Below are positions 41,995-51,306 of a stretch of DNA of 64,000 nucleotides, in pieces. A model generated the notes under the pieces. That model was not told where the DNA came from and ran no database searches. It was given only the letters and a program-made list of their open reading frames with translations. Origin of the DNA: Blastococcus sp. CT_GayMR20 (lineage in GTDB: Bacteria; Actinomycetota; Actinomycetes; Mycobacteriales; Geodermatophilaceae); the NCBI RefSeq assembly GCF_004570345.1, contig NZ_SPQM01000009.1, positions 1 to 64,000 on the forward strand, read 5' to 3'. Position numbers and translations under genes: made by a program. The stretch's first letter is position 1, and the number at the start of each line of letters is the position of its first letter.

Positions 41995-43295
41995 TGGCGG
42001 TCCCACTGCACTCACCGCTCGCCGAGCAGGCGCACGACAGGGTGCTCGCACGCAAGGACATCCTCCGGATCGCCACCGCCGGGTCCGTCGACGACGGCAA
42101 GAGCACGCTGATCGGCCGGCTGCTCTACGACAGCAAGGCGATCTTCGAGGACCAGTACGAGGCGGTCGAGCGCGCGAGCAAGGGCGACTACGTCGACCTC
42201 GCGCTGCTGACCGACGGGCTGCGCGCCGAGCGCGAGCAGGGCATCACGATCGACGTCGCCTACCGGTACTTCAGCACGCCGCGGCGCACGTTCATCCTCG
42301 CCGACACCCCGGGCCACGTGCAGTACACGCGGAACATGGTCACCGGGGCCTCCACCGCCGACCTGGCGATCGTCCTGGTCGACGCCCGCAAGGGAATGCT
42401 GGAGCAGAGCCGCCGGCACGCGTTCCTCGCCTCGCTGCTGCGCGTGCCCCACCTGGTCGTGGCGGTCAACAAGATGGACCTCGTCGACTGGTCCGAGGAC
42501 GTCTACGAGCAGATCCGCGACGAGTTCAGCGCCTTCGCCGCCAAGCTGAACATCCCCGACCTCACCGTCGTCCCCATCTCGGCGCTGAACGGCGACAACG
42601 TGGTCACCCACTCGCCGAACACCCCCTGGTACGAGGGGACGACGCTGCTGCACCACCTCGAGCACGTGCACGTCGCCAGCGACCGCAACCTGGTCGACCC
42701 ACGCTTCCCGGTGCAGTACGTCATCCGCCCGCAGTCGGACGCGTTCCACGACTACCGCGGTTACGCCGGCACGGTGGCCAGCGGTGTGCTCCGCCCCGGC
42801 GACGAGGTGCAGGTGCTGCCCAGCGGCCTGACCACCCGGATCGCCGGGATCGACGGCCCCCGCGGCCCCGTGGACGAGGCCTTCCCGCCCATGGCGGTCA
42901 CCGTCCGGCTCGAGGACGACGTCGACGTCTCCCGGGGCGACCTGATCTGCCGGCCCGCCAACGCACCCGTCGCCACCCAGGACGTCGACGCGCTGGTCTG
43001 CTGGATGGCCGACGAGCCGCTGCGGCCGCGGCAGCGGATCGCGATCAAGCACACGACGCGGACGGTCCGCGGGATGGTCAAGGAACTGGCCTACCGGCTG
43101 GACGTGAACACGCTGCACCGCGACCCCGACGCCGGCGAGCTCGGGCTCAACGACATCGGGCGCGTGAAGTTGAGGGTCACCCAGCCGCTGTTCGTCGACG
43201 ACTACACCCGCAACCGGGTCACCGGTCGCTTCATCCTGATCGACGAGGCGACCAACGCCACGGTCGGCGCCGGGATGCTCACCCCCGCAGGCTGA
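41994..43295 (+). CDS. cysN: Sulfate adenylyltransferase subunit 1 (right copy)
   Basis: Same 433-aa GTPase as 34277-35578; its 3' end overlaps that of the convergent P450 gene by 17 bp. Confidence 0.95.
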   Translation: MAVPLHSPLAEQAHDRVLARKDILRIATAGSVDDGKSTLIGRLLYDSKAIFEDQYEAVERASKGDYVDLALLTDGLRAEREQGITIDVAYRYFSTPRRTFILADTPGHVQYTRNMVTGASTADLAIVLVDARKGMLEQSRRHAFLASLLRVPHLVVAVNKMDLVDWSEDVYEQIRDEFSAFAAKLNIPDLTVVPISALNGDNVVTHSPNTPWYEGTTLLHHLEHVHVASDRNLVDPRFPVQYVIRPQSDAFHDYRGYAGTVASGVLRPGDEVQVLPSGLTTRIAGIDGPRGPVDEAFPPMAVTVRLEDDVDVSRGDLICRPANAPVATQDVDALVCWMADEPLRPRQRIAIKHTTRTVRGMVKELAYRLDVNTLHRDPDAGELGLNDIGRVKLRVTQPLFVDDYTRNRVTGRFILIDEATNATVGAGMLTPAG

Positions 43296-44643
43296 CGGGG
43301 AGGACCTCGAAGCCGCGCAGTGTCTGCAGGTCCCGGCGCACCGGGCGGCCGCTGACCCGCAGCCTCGGGAACCGCTCGGTGAGCGCACGCAGGCCGATCG
43401 TGGCCTCCATCCGGGCCAGGCCGGCACCGACGCAGTAGTGGATCCCGGCCGAGAAGGCGAGGTGGTCACGGGCATTGGCGCGGCCGATGTCGAACCGGGC
43501 CGGGTCGGGGAAGACCTCCGGGTCGCGGTTGGCGGCGCCGAGCAGCACCGTCACCCGGGCGCCCGCGCGCACGTGGCGGCCCGCCAGCTCGACGTCGTCC
43601 TTGGCGGTCCGGCCGGTGATCTGCACCGGGCTGTCGTGGCGCAGGACCTCCTCCACCGCCCCGTCCCAGCCGGTGGGGTCGGCCCGCAGGGCGTCCCACT
43701 GGTCGCGGTGGGCGTCCAGCAGCACGACAGCGTTGCCGAGCAGGTTCATCGTCGTCTCGAAGCCGGCCCCCAGGAGCAGCATCACGGTCGCGTGCAGCTC
43801 GCGCTCGGTCAACGCCTCCTCCTCGGGAAGACCGACCAGCCGGCTGACCAGGTCCTCGCCCGGGTCCCGACGCAACCGGGCGAAGTGCCCCCGGAGGAAG
43901 GCGTGCATCGCCCGCAGGGCGCGTTCGGACGCCACGTACCGGCGGAAGGGGAGGCCGGGGTCCAGCGTCGCGGCCGCGGCGGCGCCCCACCGCAGGAAGT
44001 CGACCCGGCGCTCGGCGGGCACGCCCAGCAGGTCGGCGATGACGAGGACGGGCAGCTGTGCGGCGTACGTCTCGACGAGGTCCACCTCGCCGTCGACACC
44101 AGCCGACCGCAGTTCGAGGGCGTCGAGCAGCGCATCCGCGGTGCGCCGGACGGCGGGCTCGAAGGCGGCGGTCGCCCGCGGGGTGAAGGCCCGGTTCACC
44201 AGCCGCCGGAAGCGGGTGTGGTCCGGTGGGTCCACGACGAGCATGGACGGTGGCTCCGCGACCCCGGTCGCGTCCGGGTCGTCGCCGAACCGCAGTGCCC
44301 AGCGGATCGGTGCCGGGGCCGCGGACCAGTGCCAGCCGACACCGAAGCGGTCCGAGCGGAGGACTTCCCCGGCGACCGGGTGCGATGTCGTCACCGGGCC
44401 GAGGCTGCCGGTCGTCAAGGGGCCGCGGGCGCGAAGCTGCTCGTAGAGGGCGTGAGGCTCGTTGCGCACCCCGCCGTCGCGGAGCAGCCGGCCGAGCGGT
44501 TCACCGTGGCGGGCGCCGCGCTCGAGGTAGACGGCGGGCAACCCGTGACGCACCGCCCAGCGGACGACGGTGCGCGCAGGGCGCAGGGCAGCGGACGGCA
44601 CCCGGGCAGGAGGGGCAGCCGTGACCGGATTCTCCGTGCTCAC
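43279..44643 (-). CDS. Cytochrome P450 (right copy)
   Basis: Same 454-aa P450 as 32929-34293, heme-ligand Cys404 in the HYCVGAG loop. Confidence 0.93.
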   Translation of the reverse strand: MSTENPVTAAPPARVPSAALRPARTVVRWAVRHGLPAVYLERGARHGEPLGRLLRDGGVRNEPHALYEQLRARGPLTTGSLGPVTTSHPVAGEVLRSDRFGVGWHWSAAPAPIRWALRFGDDPDATGVAEPPSMLVVDPPDHTRFRRLVNRAFTPRATAAFEPAVRRTADALLDALELRSAGVDGEVDLVETYAAQLPVLVIADLLGVPAERRVDFLRWGAAAAATLDPGLPFRRYVASERALRAMHAFLRGHFARLRRDPGEDLVSRLVGLPEEEALTERELHATVMLLLGAGFETTMNLLGNAVVLLDAHRDQWDALRADPTGWDGAVEEVLRHDSPVQITGRTAKDDVELAGRHVRAGARVTVLLGAANRDPEVFPDPARFDIGRANARDHLAFSAGIHYCVGAGLARMEATIGLRALTERFPRLRVSGRPVRRDLQTLRGFEVLPVSLRG

Positions 44644-44709
44644 CGGCGCAGTCTGTCAGCGCCGGCACCGTCCCGTCCGGGCTGCACCGGTCGGGACGGC
44701 GCCGCGCCC

Positions 44710-44880
44710 TCAGGCCTGGTCGGTCGGTGCCGGAGCGTCGCTCGGGTCGCCGTTCCAGTCCTTGCCGGCCGTGTCGGCGTTCTCCGAGGCGCTGTCGGTC
44801 TGACCGGCGACGGTCTCGACCATCTCCTCGTCGGACAGGCCCTCGCCGGCGGCGTGGGTCGAACCGGTGGGCTCGCTCAT
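44710..44880 (-). CDS. Small acidic protein, 56 aa (right copy)
   Basis: Mirror of 32692-32862. The possible GTTT-N16-GGGGAC stress promoter is at 44922-44947. Confidence 0.6.
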   Translation of the reverse strand: MSEPTGSTHAAGEGLSDEEMVETVAGQTDSASENADTAGKDWNGDPSDAPAPTDQA

Positions 44881-44954
44881 CGTGCAGTCCCCTCTCGTCG
44901 CTGATCAGAGTCCCCCCAGCCGTCCCCGGTCGGCCCCGGCGGCAAACCCTCGCC

Positions 44955-45344
44955 TCAGTCGAGCGGCGGGCGAAGCTCGAACCACACCCGCTTGCCGCCA
45001 CGGTGGTCCTCGGCCCCCCAGCGGTCCGCGATCGCCTGCACCATCCGCATGCCGCGGCCCCGTGGCCGGTCCAGCGAGAGCTGCTGGACGACGGGGCGCA
45101 CGGAGGATCCGTCGATGACGGCGATGCGCAACCAATCCTCCGCCACCCCGACCTCCAGCGTGAGCGTCGAGTCGCCGCCGACGTGGTCGACGACGTTGGA
45201 GACGAGCTCGGTGACCAGCAGCGCCGCGTCCTCGCGGTCGTGCGGGACGTCCCACGCGCGCAGCAGCTCCAGGACCAGGTGACGGGACACGGGCACGCTG
45301 GGCGGGATCGAGGGAAGGTCGATGGACGCGGTGCGGCTGGACAT
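44955..45344 (-). CDS. RsbW-like HATPase protein (right copy)
   Basis: Same 129-aa GHKL ATPase as 32228-32617, divergent from the HTH gene at 45578. Confidence 0.8.
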   Translation of the reverse strand: MSSRTASIDLPSIPPSVPVSRHLVLELLRAWDVPHDREDAALLVTELVSNVVDHVGGDSTLTLEVGVAEDWLRIAVIDGSSVRPVVQQLSLDRPRGRGMRMVQAIADRWGAEDHRGGKRVWFELRPPLD

Positions 45345-45457
45345 CAGGGCGGGGCTTCCGTTCTTCCGGTGGGGCGGGAAGAGGGCGCCCACGTCGATGT
45401 GGTCGTCCAGGCGGCCGGTGCCGCGCCTTTCCGTTGTGCGCAACTAAACACGGAGTG

Positions 45458-45520
45458 ATGACGTCATGCAAGGGGGGTTGCATGTCATGCCTGTTGCATG
45501 TCACAACCATTGCATGCAAT
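45458..45520. promoter_or_regulatory. TGCATG-repeat operator region (right copy)
   Basis: Mirror of 32052-32114, with the ATGACGTCAT palindrome at 45458-45467 and ATTGCATGCAAT at 45509-45520. Confidence 0.6.
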
Positions 45521-45577
45521 AGCCGTTGAATAAGGTAGTGTGCAACCGACTCGAGCCCTGGCAGAGGAGAGACCGTC

Positions 45578-45961
45578 GTGAGCGCGGAGCCGCAGAATGG
45601 TCCCTCCGGGGACGCCGCTGAGCGCGCCCTCGCCGACCTCGTGCGGGAGCTCGACCGGTGCGTCGGCGAGCTCGAGCAGGCACGGACGCGCGCCGAGAAG
45701 CTCCTCGAGCACCGACGGTCCGGCGGGCCCTGGCTGGAGATCGTGACCACGGAGTCGCGCCCGCTCATCGTGGAACGGATCTCGACGGTCCTGTCCTCGC
45801 TCGCCACCGCCGGTCACTCCTGGCGCCGCGAGCAGGCGGCTGCCCTGCAGGCCGAGCAGATCAGCATCAACCGGATCGCTGCGCTGTTCGGCGTGACCCG
45901 GCAGCGCATCTCGGCCCTGCTGAAGGAGCAGGACGCCGCGTCCGCGCCGACCGGCGACTGA
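45578..45961 (+). CDS. Coiled-coil/HTH DNA-binding protein (right copy)
   Basis: Same 127-aa protein as 31611-31994, GTG start 45578, C-terminal helix-turn-helix. Confidence 0.65.
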   Translation: MSAEPQNGPSGDAAERALADLVRELDRCVGELEQARTRAEKLLEHRRSGGPWLEIVTTESRPLIVERISTVLSSLATAGHSWRREQAAALQAEQISINRIAALFGVTRQRISALLKEQDAASAPTGD

Positions 45962-45969
45962 AGGTCCCG

Positions 45970-46602
45970 TCACGCGGCGAGCCGGGTCTCCGCCGCGGCG
46001 GAGGAGCGCCGGGAGGCGAGCGCCAGCCCGAGGCGGATGTGGGCGGCGGCGAAGATGACGACGGCCACCTTCCCGGCGACCGGCAGGAACGGCCCCTCCA
46101 GGGCGGCGAACAGCACCGTGCCGACGGCGAGCAGGATGCCGGCGCCGCGTGGCAGGACGCGGGCCCGTTCGACCGCGAGCCCCATGAGGACCAGGCCGAG
46201 GAACCACAGCCCCGCGAGCGCCCCCGTGGAGCGCAGACCCACGGATCCGAGCAGCGGTCCCCCCAGGTCCAGCAGCTCGGGGTGCTCTCGCGCGATACCC
46301 GGGAAGAGGAACGCCTCGGCGAGGAAGAGCCCCGCGGCGACCACGACGCCCGGCACCGCCAGCACGGCTCCGCACAGCCCGAGGTTCCCGAGCCTCGATC
46401 CGTACGTGGCGATCAGTCCGGCCAGGCCGAGGACGGTCAGGATCCCGGCGAGGACCAGCGCGACGTGCAGCGCCGGCCACACCCACTGGCGGGAGGCCTC
46501 CGCGAAGCCGATGTCGAGGGCGTTCGGATGCACCAGCTCGGACAGGAAGAGCACCCCGGCGGCGATCCAGCATGCGCCGGCCCAGCGGGCGACGGTGTCC
46601 AC
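45970..46602 (-). CDS. DUF4386-like membrane protein (right copy)
   Basis: Same 210-aa multi-helix protein as 30970-31602; function unknown. Confidence 0.65.
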   Translation of the reverse strand: MDTVARWAGACWIAAGVLFLSELVHPNALDIGFAEASRQWVWPALHVALVLAGILTVLGLAGLIATYGSRLGNLGLCGAVLAVPGVVVAAGLFLAEAFLFPGIAREHPELLDLGGPLLGSVGLRSTGALAGLWFLGLVLMGLAVERARVLPRGAGILLAVGTVLFAALEGPFLPVAGKVAVVIFAAAHIRLGLALASRRSSAAAETRLAA

Positions 46603-46661
46603 GACTCCTCCCCTCGGTGGGGAGGTCCATGGTCGCGCTCCGTCCCGCGCTGGGACAGCCC

Positions 46662-49600
46662 TCAGGCGATGAGCTGGTCGATCGCCTTGTAGACCCGCTG
46701 CTCGGAGATCGGCCGCGGAGTGCCGATGCCCTGGGCGAAGAGTCCGACGCGCAGCTCCTCGATCATCCAGCGGATGCGGGCCACGGGGTCGTCGGGCCCA
46801 CCGGTGGAGGGCACCTGCGCCCGCAGCTGGTCGTACTCGGCCGTCACGGCGGTGACCTGCCGCATCCAGAGCTCGTCGCGGGCGGCGTTGGCCGGCAGCT
46901 TGTCCAGCCGGTACCGCATGGCCTTCAGGTAGCGGACGACGTCGGGCAGCCGGCGCCGCCCGGTCGCGGCGACGAACCCGCGGTGCAGCAGCCCGCCCAT
47001 CTGGCGGCGGAGATCGGCGATCGCCGCCTCGGGCACCCGTCGTCCCGGCGCCGCACCGATGGCGACCGCCACCTCGCGGGCCTCGGTGAGCACGGCCTCG
47101 ACCTTCTGCACGGCGTCGACCGTCAGCCGGTGCAGGTCGGTCTTCGCGGCGGCCACCAGGGCCGCGAAGGCGGCCGCGTCGCGCGGCGGACCGCCGGCGG
47201 CGGCGATCAGTTCGTCGGCGGCCGCGTCCACGCAGTCGGCGACGAGGTCGGGGATCTCACCGTCCGGGTTGAACTGGAGCGCGAGCCTGGTGCGGGGGGA
47301 CAGCGTCCTGACCACCTGCTTGACCGGTGACCCCGCGACGAGCACCAGCAGCCGTCGCGCACCGCGCCAGGTGAGCCGGGTGGCCTCCGCTTCGGTGGCG
47401 ACCACGCGGATGCCGACGGTCTCCCCCTCGTCGACGAGCGCCGGGTACGCGGTCACGAGGTGGCCGCCGCGCTGGACCTCGACCGTGCGGGGCAGGTCGC
47501 CGATCGTCCAGTCGGTGAGGCGGCTCCGCTCGAGGTCCGAGGCCGCGCGGGCCAGGCTCGCCCGCGCCGTCGGTGCGACCTGCGCCTTGAGCGCGGCGAG
47601 GTCCTTCCCCACGGCCAGCGGTCGCTGCTGGTCGTCGAGCACCCGGAACGTCGCGCGCAGGTAGTCGGGCACCTGGTCCGGCGCCCACGCGTCCGGCGGG
47701 ATCGTCACCGCCGTGGCGCGGCGCAGCTCGCGCTCGAGCGCCGGCAGCAGCGGCTCGCCGGGGTCGACGTGCGGGAGGACCTCGCGCACCCGGTCGGGGA
47801 TCGGGACCAGCCCGCGGCGCACCTGCTTGGGCAGGGTGCGCAGCAGGGCGGTCACGAGTTCCTCGCGCAGCCCCGGCACGGTGAAGGCCAGCGACTCCCC
47901 CGAGGTCCGCTGAGCGACCCCGTCGAGGACGGCCAGCGGCACGTCGACCGTGACGCCGTCCTCGGCCGCCCCGGGGGCGAACGCGTAGGAGAGCGGCAGC
48001 GTCAGCCCCTGCGAGAGCTCCACCTCGTCGGGGTAGTCCTCGACCCGCACCTGACCGGCCGCGGCCGCGTTGGTGAGCATCTCGGGGGTGAAGCTGAGCA
48101 GGTCGGGCCGGTCGCGCCGCGCGGTCTTCCACCAGCGGTCGAAGTGCCGGGTCGACACGACGTCGGCGGGGAGCCGCGCGTCGTAGAGCTCGAACAACGT
48201 CTCCTCGTCGACCCGGATGTCCCGCCGGCGGGCCCGCTCCTCCAGCGCCGCCACCTGCTCGATCGCGCGCTGGTTGTCGGCCCAGAAGCGGTGGTGCGTC
48301 GTCCACTCCCCCTCGACGAGGGCGTGCCGGATGAACAGCTCCCGGGATATGACGGGGTCGATGGACCCGTACTGCACGCGGCGGCCCACCACGAGCGGCA
48401 GTCCGTAGAGGGTGACCCGCTCGGTCGCGACGACCGATCCCCGTTTGGCGTCCCAGCGGGGCTCGGAGTACTGCCGCTTGACCAGGTGCCCGGCGAGCCG
48501 CTCGACCGTCTCGGGATCGATGCGGGCCACGGTGCGGGCGAACAGCCGGCTGGTCTCGACGAGCTCGGCGGCCACCACCCATCGGGGGGGCTTCTTGGCC
48601 AACGGCGTGCCGGGCGCGATGACGAACCGGGTGTTGCGCGTCCCGAGGTACTCGCGGCTCGGCTTCTTGTCGCCCTTGGCCGGTTCCGCCTGCATCCCCA
48701 CGTGCGACAGAAGGCCGGCGAGCAACGCCGCGTGGATGCCCTTCTCGTCCGGCTCGGCGGCCGGTTCGCCGAGGGTCATCCCGAGGCGCCGGGCGGTGCC
48801 CCTCAGCTGGCCGTGCAGGTCCTGCCACTCACGGATCCGGAGGTAGTGCAGGAACTCGCGCTTGACCGTGCGGCGGAACTGGTTGCCGCTCAGGGCGTCC
48901 TGCTGCTCGCCGAGGTAGCGCCAGAGGTTCAGCAGCGCCAGGAAGTCGGAGGTCTCGTCGGCGAAGCGCGCGTGCAGCTGGTCGGCTGCCTGCTGGTGCT
49001 CGCTCGGCCGTTCGCGCGGGTCCTGGATGGTCAGCCCCGCGGCGATGACCAGGACCTCCTCGAGAACGCCACGCTCGTTCGCCTCGACCACCATGCGGGC
49101 CATGCGCGGGTCCAGCGGGAGGGCGGCGAGTGCCCGGCCGGTCGCGGTGAGCTTCCCGTGCTCGTCGAGGGCGTGCAGCTCCTCGAGCAGGGCGAGTCCG
49201 TCGGCGACGGCCCGGCGGTCCGGCGGGTCGACGAACGGGAAGTCCTCGACGTCCCCGAGGTCGAGGGCCGCCATCTGCAGCAGGACCGAGGCCAGGTTGG
49301 TGCGCAGGATCTCCGGGTCGGTGAACTCCGGCCGCGCCTCGAAGTCGGCCTCGGTGTAGAGCCGGATGGCGATGCCGGGGCCCAGCCGCCCGCACCGGCC
49401 GGAGCGCTGCCGGGCCGACGCCTGGCTGACCGCCTCGATGGGCAGCCGCTGCACCTTCGTCCGGTGGCTGTACCGGGAGATGCGCGCCGTCCCCGGGTCG
49501 ATCACGTAGCGGATGCCCGGCACGGTCAGCGAGGTCTCGGCGACGTTGGTGGCCAGCACGACCCGCCGTCCGGAATGGGGGGCGAAGACCTTGTGCTGGT

Positions 49601-50600
49601 TGGCGGCGGACAGTCGCGAGTACAGGGGGACGATCTCGGTGAACGGCAGGGCGCGTTCGCCGAGTGCGTCCTGGGTGTCGCGGATCTCCCGCTCGCCGGC
49701 CAGGAACACGAGGATGTCCCCCGGCCCCTCGGCGACCAGCTCGTCGACGGCGTCGACGATCGCGCTGACCTGGTCGCGGTCGGGATCGGCGTCCTCGTCG
49801 TCCGGGTCGACCACCGGCCGGTACCGCACCTCGACGGGATAGGTCCGCCCGCTGACCTCGACGACCGGCGCCCCCGCGAAGTGGGCCGCCACCCGCTCCA
49901 CGTCGATCGTGGCCGAGGTGATGACGAGCTTCAGGTCGGGACGGCGGGGCAGCAGCTGGGCGAGGTAGCCCAGCAGGAAGTCGATGTTGAGGCTCCGCTC
50001 GTGCGCCTCGTCGAGGATGATCGTGTCGTACTGGCGCAGCAGCCGGTCGTGGGCGATCTCGGCGAGCAGGACGCCGTCGGTCATCAGTTTCACCAGCGTG
50101 CCGTCGGAGACGTTGTCGCTGAACCGCATCTTGAAGCCCACGACGTCGCCGAGCGGGGTGTCCAGCTCCTCGGCGATCCGCTCCGCGACGCTGCGAGCGG
50201 CGATGCGGCGCGGCTGGGTGTGCCCGATGCGGCCACGCACCCCGCGGCCCAGCTCCAGCGCGATCTTCGGCAGCTGGGTCGTCTTGCCCGAGCCGGTCTC
50301 CCCGGCGACGACGACCACCTGGGCGTCGCGCAGAGCCGCGGCGATGTCCTCCCTGCGCCGGCTCACCGGCAGCTCGTCGGGATAGCTGATCACCGGGACG
50401 GCAGCCCGCCGGCGCGCGATGCGGGCCTCGGCGGTGGCGACGTCGGCCGCGATCCGCTCGCGCTGCCGCTCGCGGGCGTGCGGGTCGCGCGTCGTCCGCA
50501 GGCCGTCCAGGCGCCGGCGCAGCCGGTGCTCGTCCGCGAGGGTCAGCTCCGGCAGCCGCGCCCGGAGATCCCCGACGGGGTCGCTGTGCGAAGCGCTCAC
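46662..50600 (-). CDS. hrpA: ATP-dependent RNA helicase HrpA (right copy)
   Basis: Same 1312-aa DEAH helicase as 26972-30910, with Walker A, DEAH and C-terminal DUF3418 region. Confidence 0.95.
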   Translation of the reverse strand: MSASHSDPVGDLRARLPELTLADEHRLRRRLDGLRTTRDPHARERQRERIAADVATAEARIARRRAAVPVISYPDELPVSRRREDIAAALRDAQVVVVAGETGSGKTTQLPKIALELGRGVRGRIGHTQPRRIAARSVAERIAEELDTPLGDVVGFKMRFSDNVSDGTLVKLMTDGVLLAEIAHDRLLRQYDTIILDEAHERSLNIDFLLGYLAQLLPRRPDLKLVITSATIDVERVAAHFAGAPVVEVSGRTYPVEVRYRPVVDPDDEDADPDRDQVSAIVDAVDELVAEGPGDILVFLAGEREIRDTQDALGERALPFTEIVPLYSRLSAANQHKVFAPHSGRRVVLATNVAETSLTVPGIRYVIDPGTARISRYSHRTKVQRLPIEAVSQASARQRSGRCGRLGPGIAIRLYTEADFEARPEFTDPEILRTNLASVLLQMAALDLGDVEDFPFVDPPDRRAVADGLALLEELHALDEHGKLTATGRALAALPLDPRMARMVVEANERGVLEEVLVIAAGLTIQDPRERPSEHQQAADQLHARFADETSDFLALLNLWRYLGEQQDALSGNQFRRTVKREFLHYLRIREWQDLHGQLRGTARRLGMTLGEPAAEPDEKGIHAALLAGLLSHVGMQAEPAKGDKKPSREYLGTRNTRFVIAPGTPLAKKPPRWVVAAELVETSRLFARTVARIDPETVERLAGHLVKRQYSEPRWDAKRGSVVATERVTLYGLPLVVGRRVQYGSIDPVISRELFIRHALVEGEWTTHHRFWADNQRAIEQVAALEERARRRDIRVDEETLFELYDARLPADVVSTRHFDRWWKTARRDRPDLLSFTPEMLTNAAAAGQVRVEDYPDEVELSQGLTLPLSYAFAPGAAEDGVTVDVPLAVLDGVAQRTSGESLAFTVPGLREELVTALLRTLPKQVRRGLVPIPDRVREVLPHVDPGEPLLPALERELRRATAVTIPPDAWAPDQVPDYLRATFRVLDDQQRPLAVGKDLAALKAQVAPTARASLARAASDLERSRLTDWTIGDLPRTVEVQRGGHLVTAYPALVDEGETVGIRVVATEAEATRLTWRGARRLLVLVAGSPVKQVVRTLSPRTRLALQFNPDGEIPDLVADCVDAAADELIAAAGGPPRDAAAFAALVAAAKTDLHRLTVDAVQKVEAVLTEAREVAVAIGAAPGRRVPEAAIADLRRQMGGLLHRGFVAATGRRRLPDVVRYLKAMRYRLDKLPANAARDELWMRQVTAVTAEYDQLRAQVPSTGGPDDPVARIRWMIEELRVGLFAQGIGTPRPISEQRVYKAIDQLIA

Positions 50601-50716
50601 GGGCGGTCTCGGGTTCCTCTCCGGGCGGGGCGGGTAGCTGGCGGGCGGCTCCAGGATCCCATCCGGCGCCGGTCGCGTCGGTCGGGCGGATCACATTGAT
50701 TGCGCCGCGCAACTGA

Positions 50717-50746
50717 TTGCGTGCGTCCTACAACCGGTTGTACGGT
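50717..50746 (+). promoter_or_regulatory. marR-MFS promoter and palindromic operator (right copy)
   Basis: TTGCGT (50717-50722), 18-bp spacer, TACGGT (50741-50746), with the 14-bp palindrome at 50729-50742. Confidence 0.7.
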
Positions 50747-50775
50747 GCAATTCTTCCTTCGTCCTCCGGAGCCGC

Positions 50776-51306
50776 ATGTCCGTCGCCGATGCACCGCGAG
50801 CCGCCGCGGACCCCGTCGACCGGGTCGCCCTGGTGCGCACCCTGGGCGAGCAGCTGCCCCGCTTCATGCGACTGATCCACGCGCTCAAGAGCCAGCTGGC
50901 GCGGACCGACAACCGCGACCGGGCCGCCCACGTGCTGCTCTTCCCGCTCGTCCGGCTGGGTCCGCTGCGTCAGGGAGCGCTCGCCGAGCTCGTGCACGCC
51001 GACCCCTCCACCGTGAGCCGGCACGTCGCGGCACTGGTCGAGCAGGGCCTGGTCCGGCGGGTCGCCGACGAATCCGACGGCCGGGCCAGCCGCCTGGTGG
51101 TCACCGACGCGGGTCACGCCGCGCTCGACGCGCTCCGCCGCGAGCGGGAGAACCACCTCGAGCACGTGCTGTCCGCATGGGACGACGGCGACCTCGCCGC
51201 GTTCACCGGCCTGTTCGGCCGCCTCCTCGACGACCTGACCGCCAGCCTGCCCGGGAACCCCGAGGCCGGCGGCACCTCTTCCCTCGACCCGAGAGAGATC
51301 CGATGA
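50776..51306 (+). CDS. MarR-family regulator (right copy)
   Basis: Same 176-aa winged-helix protein as 26266-26796; its stop overlaps the MFS start by 4 bp. Confidence 0.92.
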   Translation: MSVADAPRAAADPVDRVALVRTLGEQLPRFMRLIHALKSQLARTDNRDRAAHVLLFPLVRLGPLRQGALAELVHADPSTVSRHVAALVEQGLVRRVADESDGRASRLVVTDAGHAALDALRRERENHLEHVLSAWDDGDLAAFTGLFGRLLDDLTASLPGNPEAGGTSSLDPREIR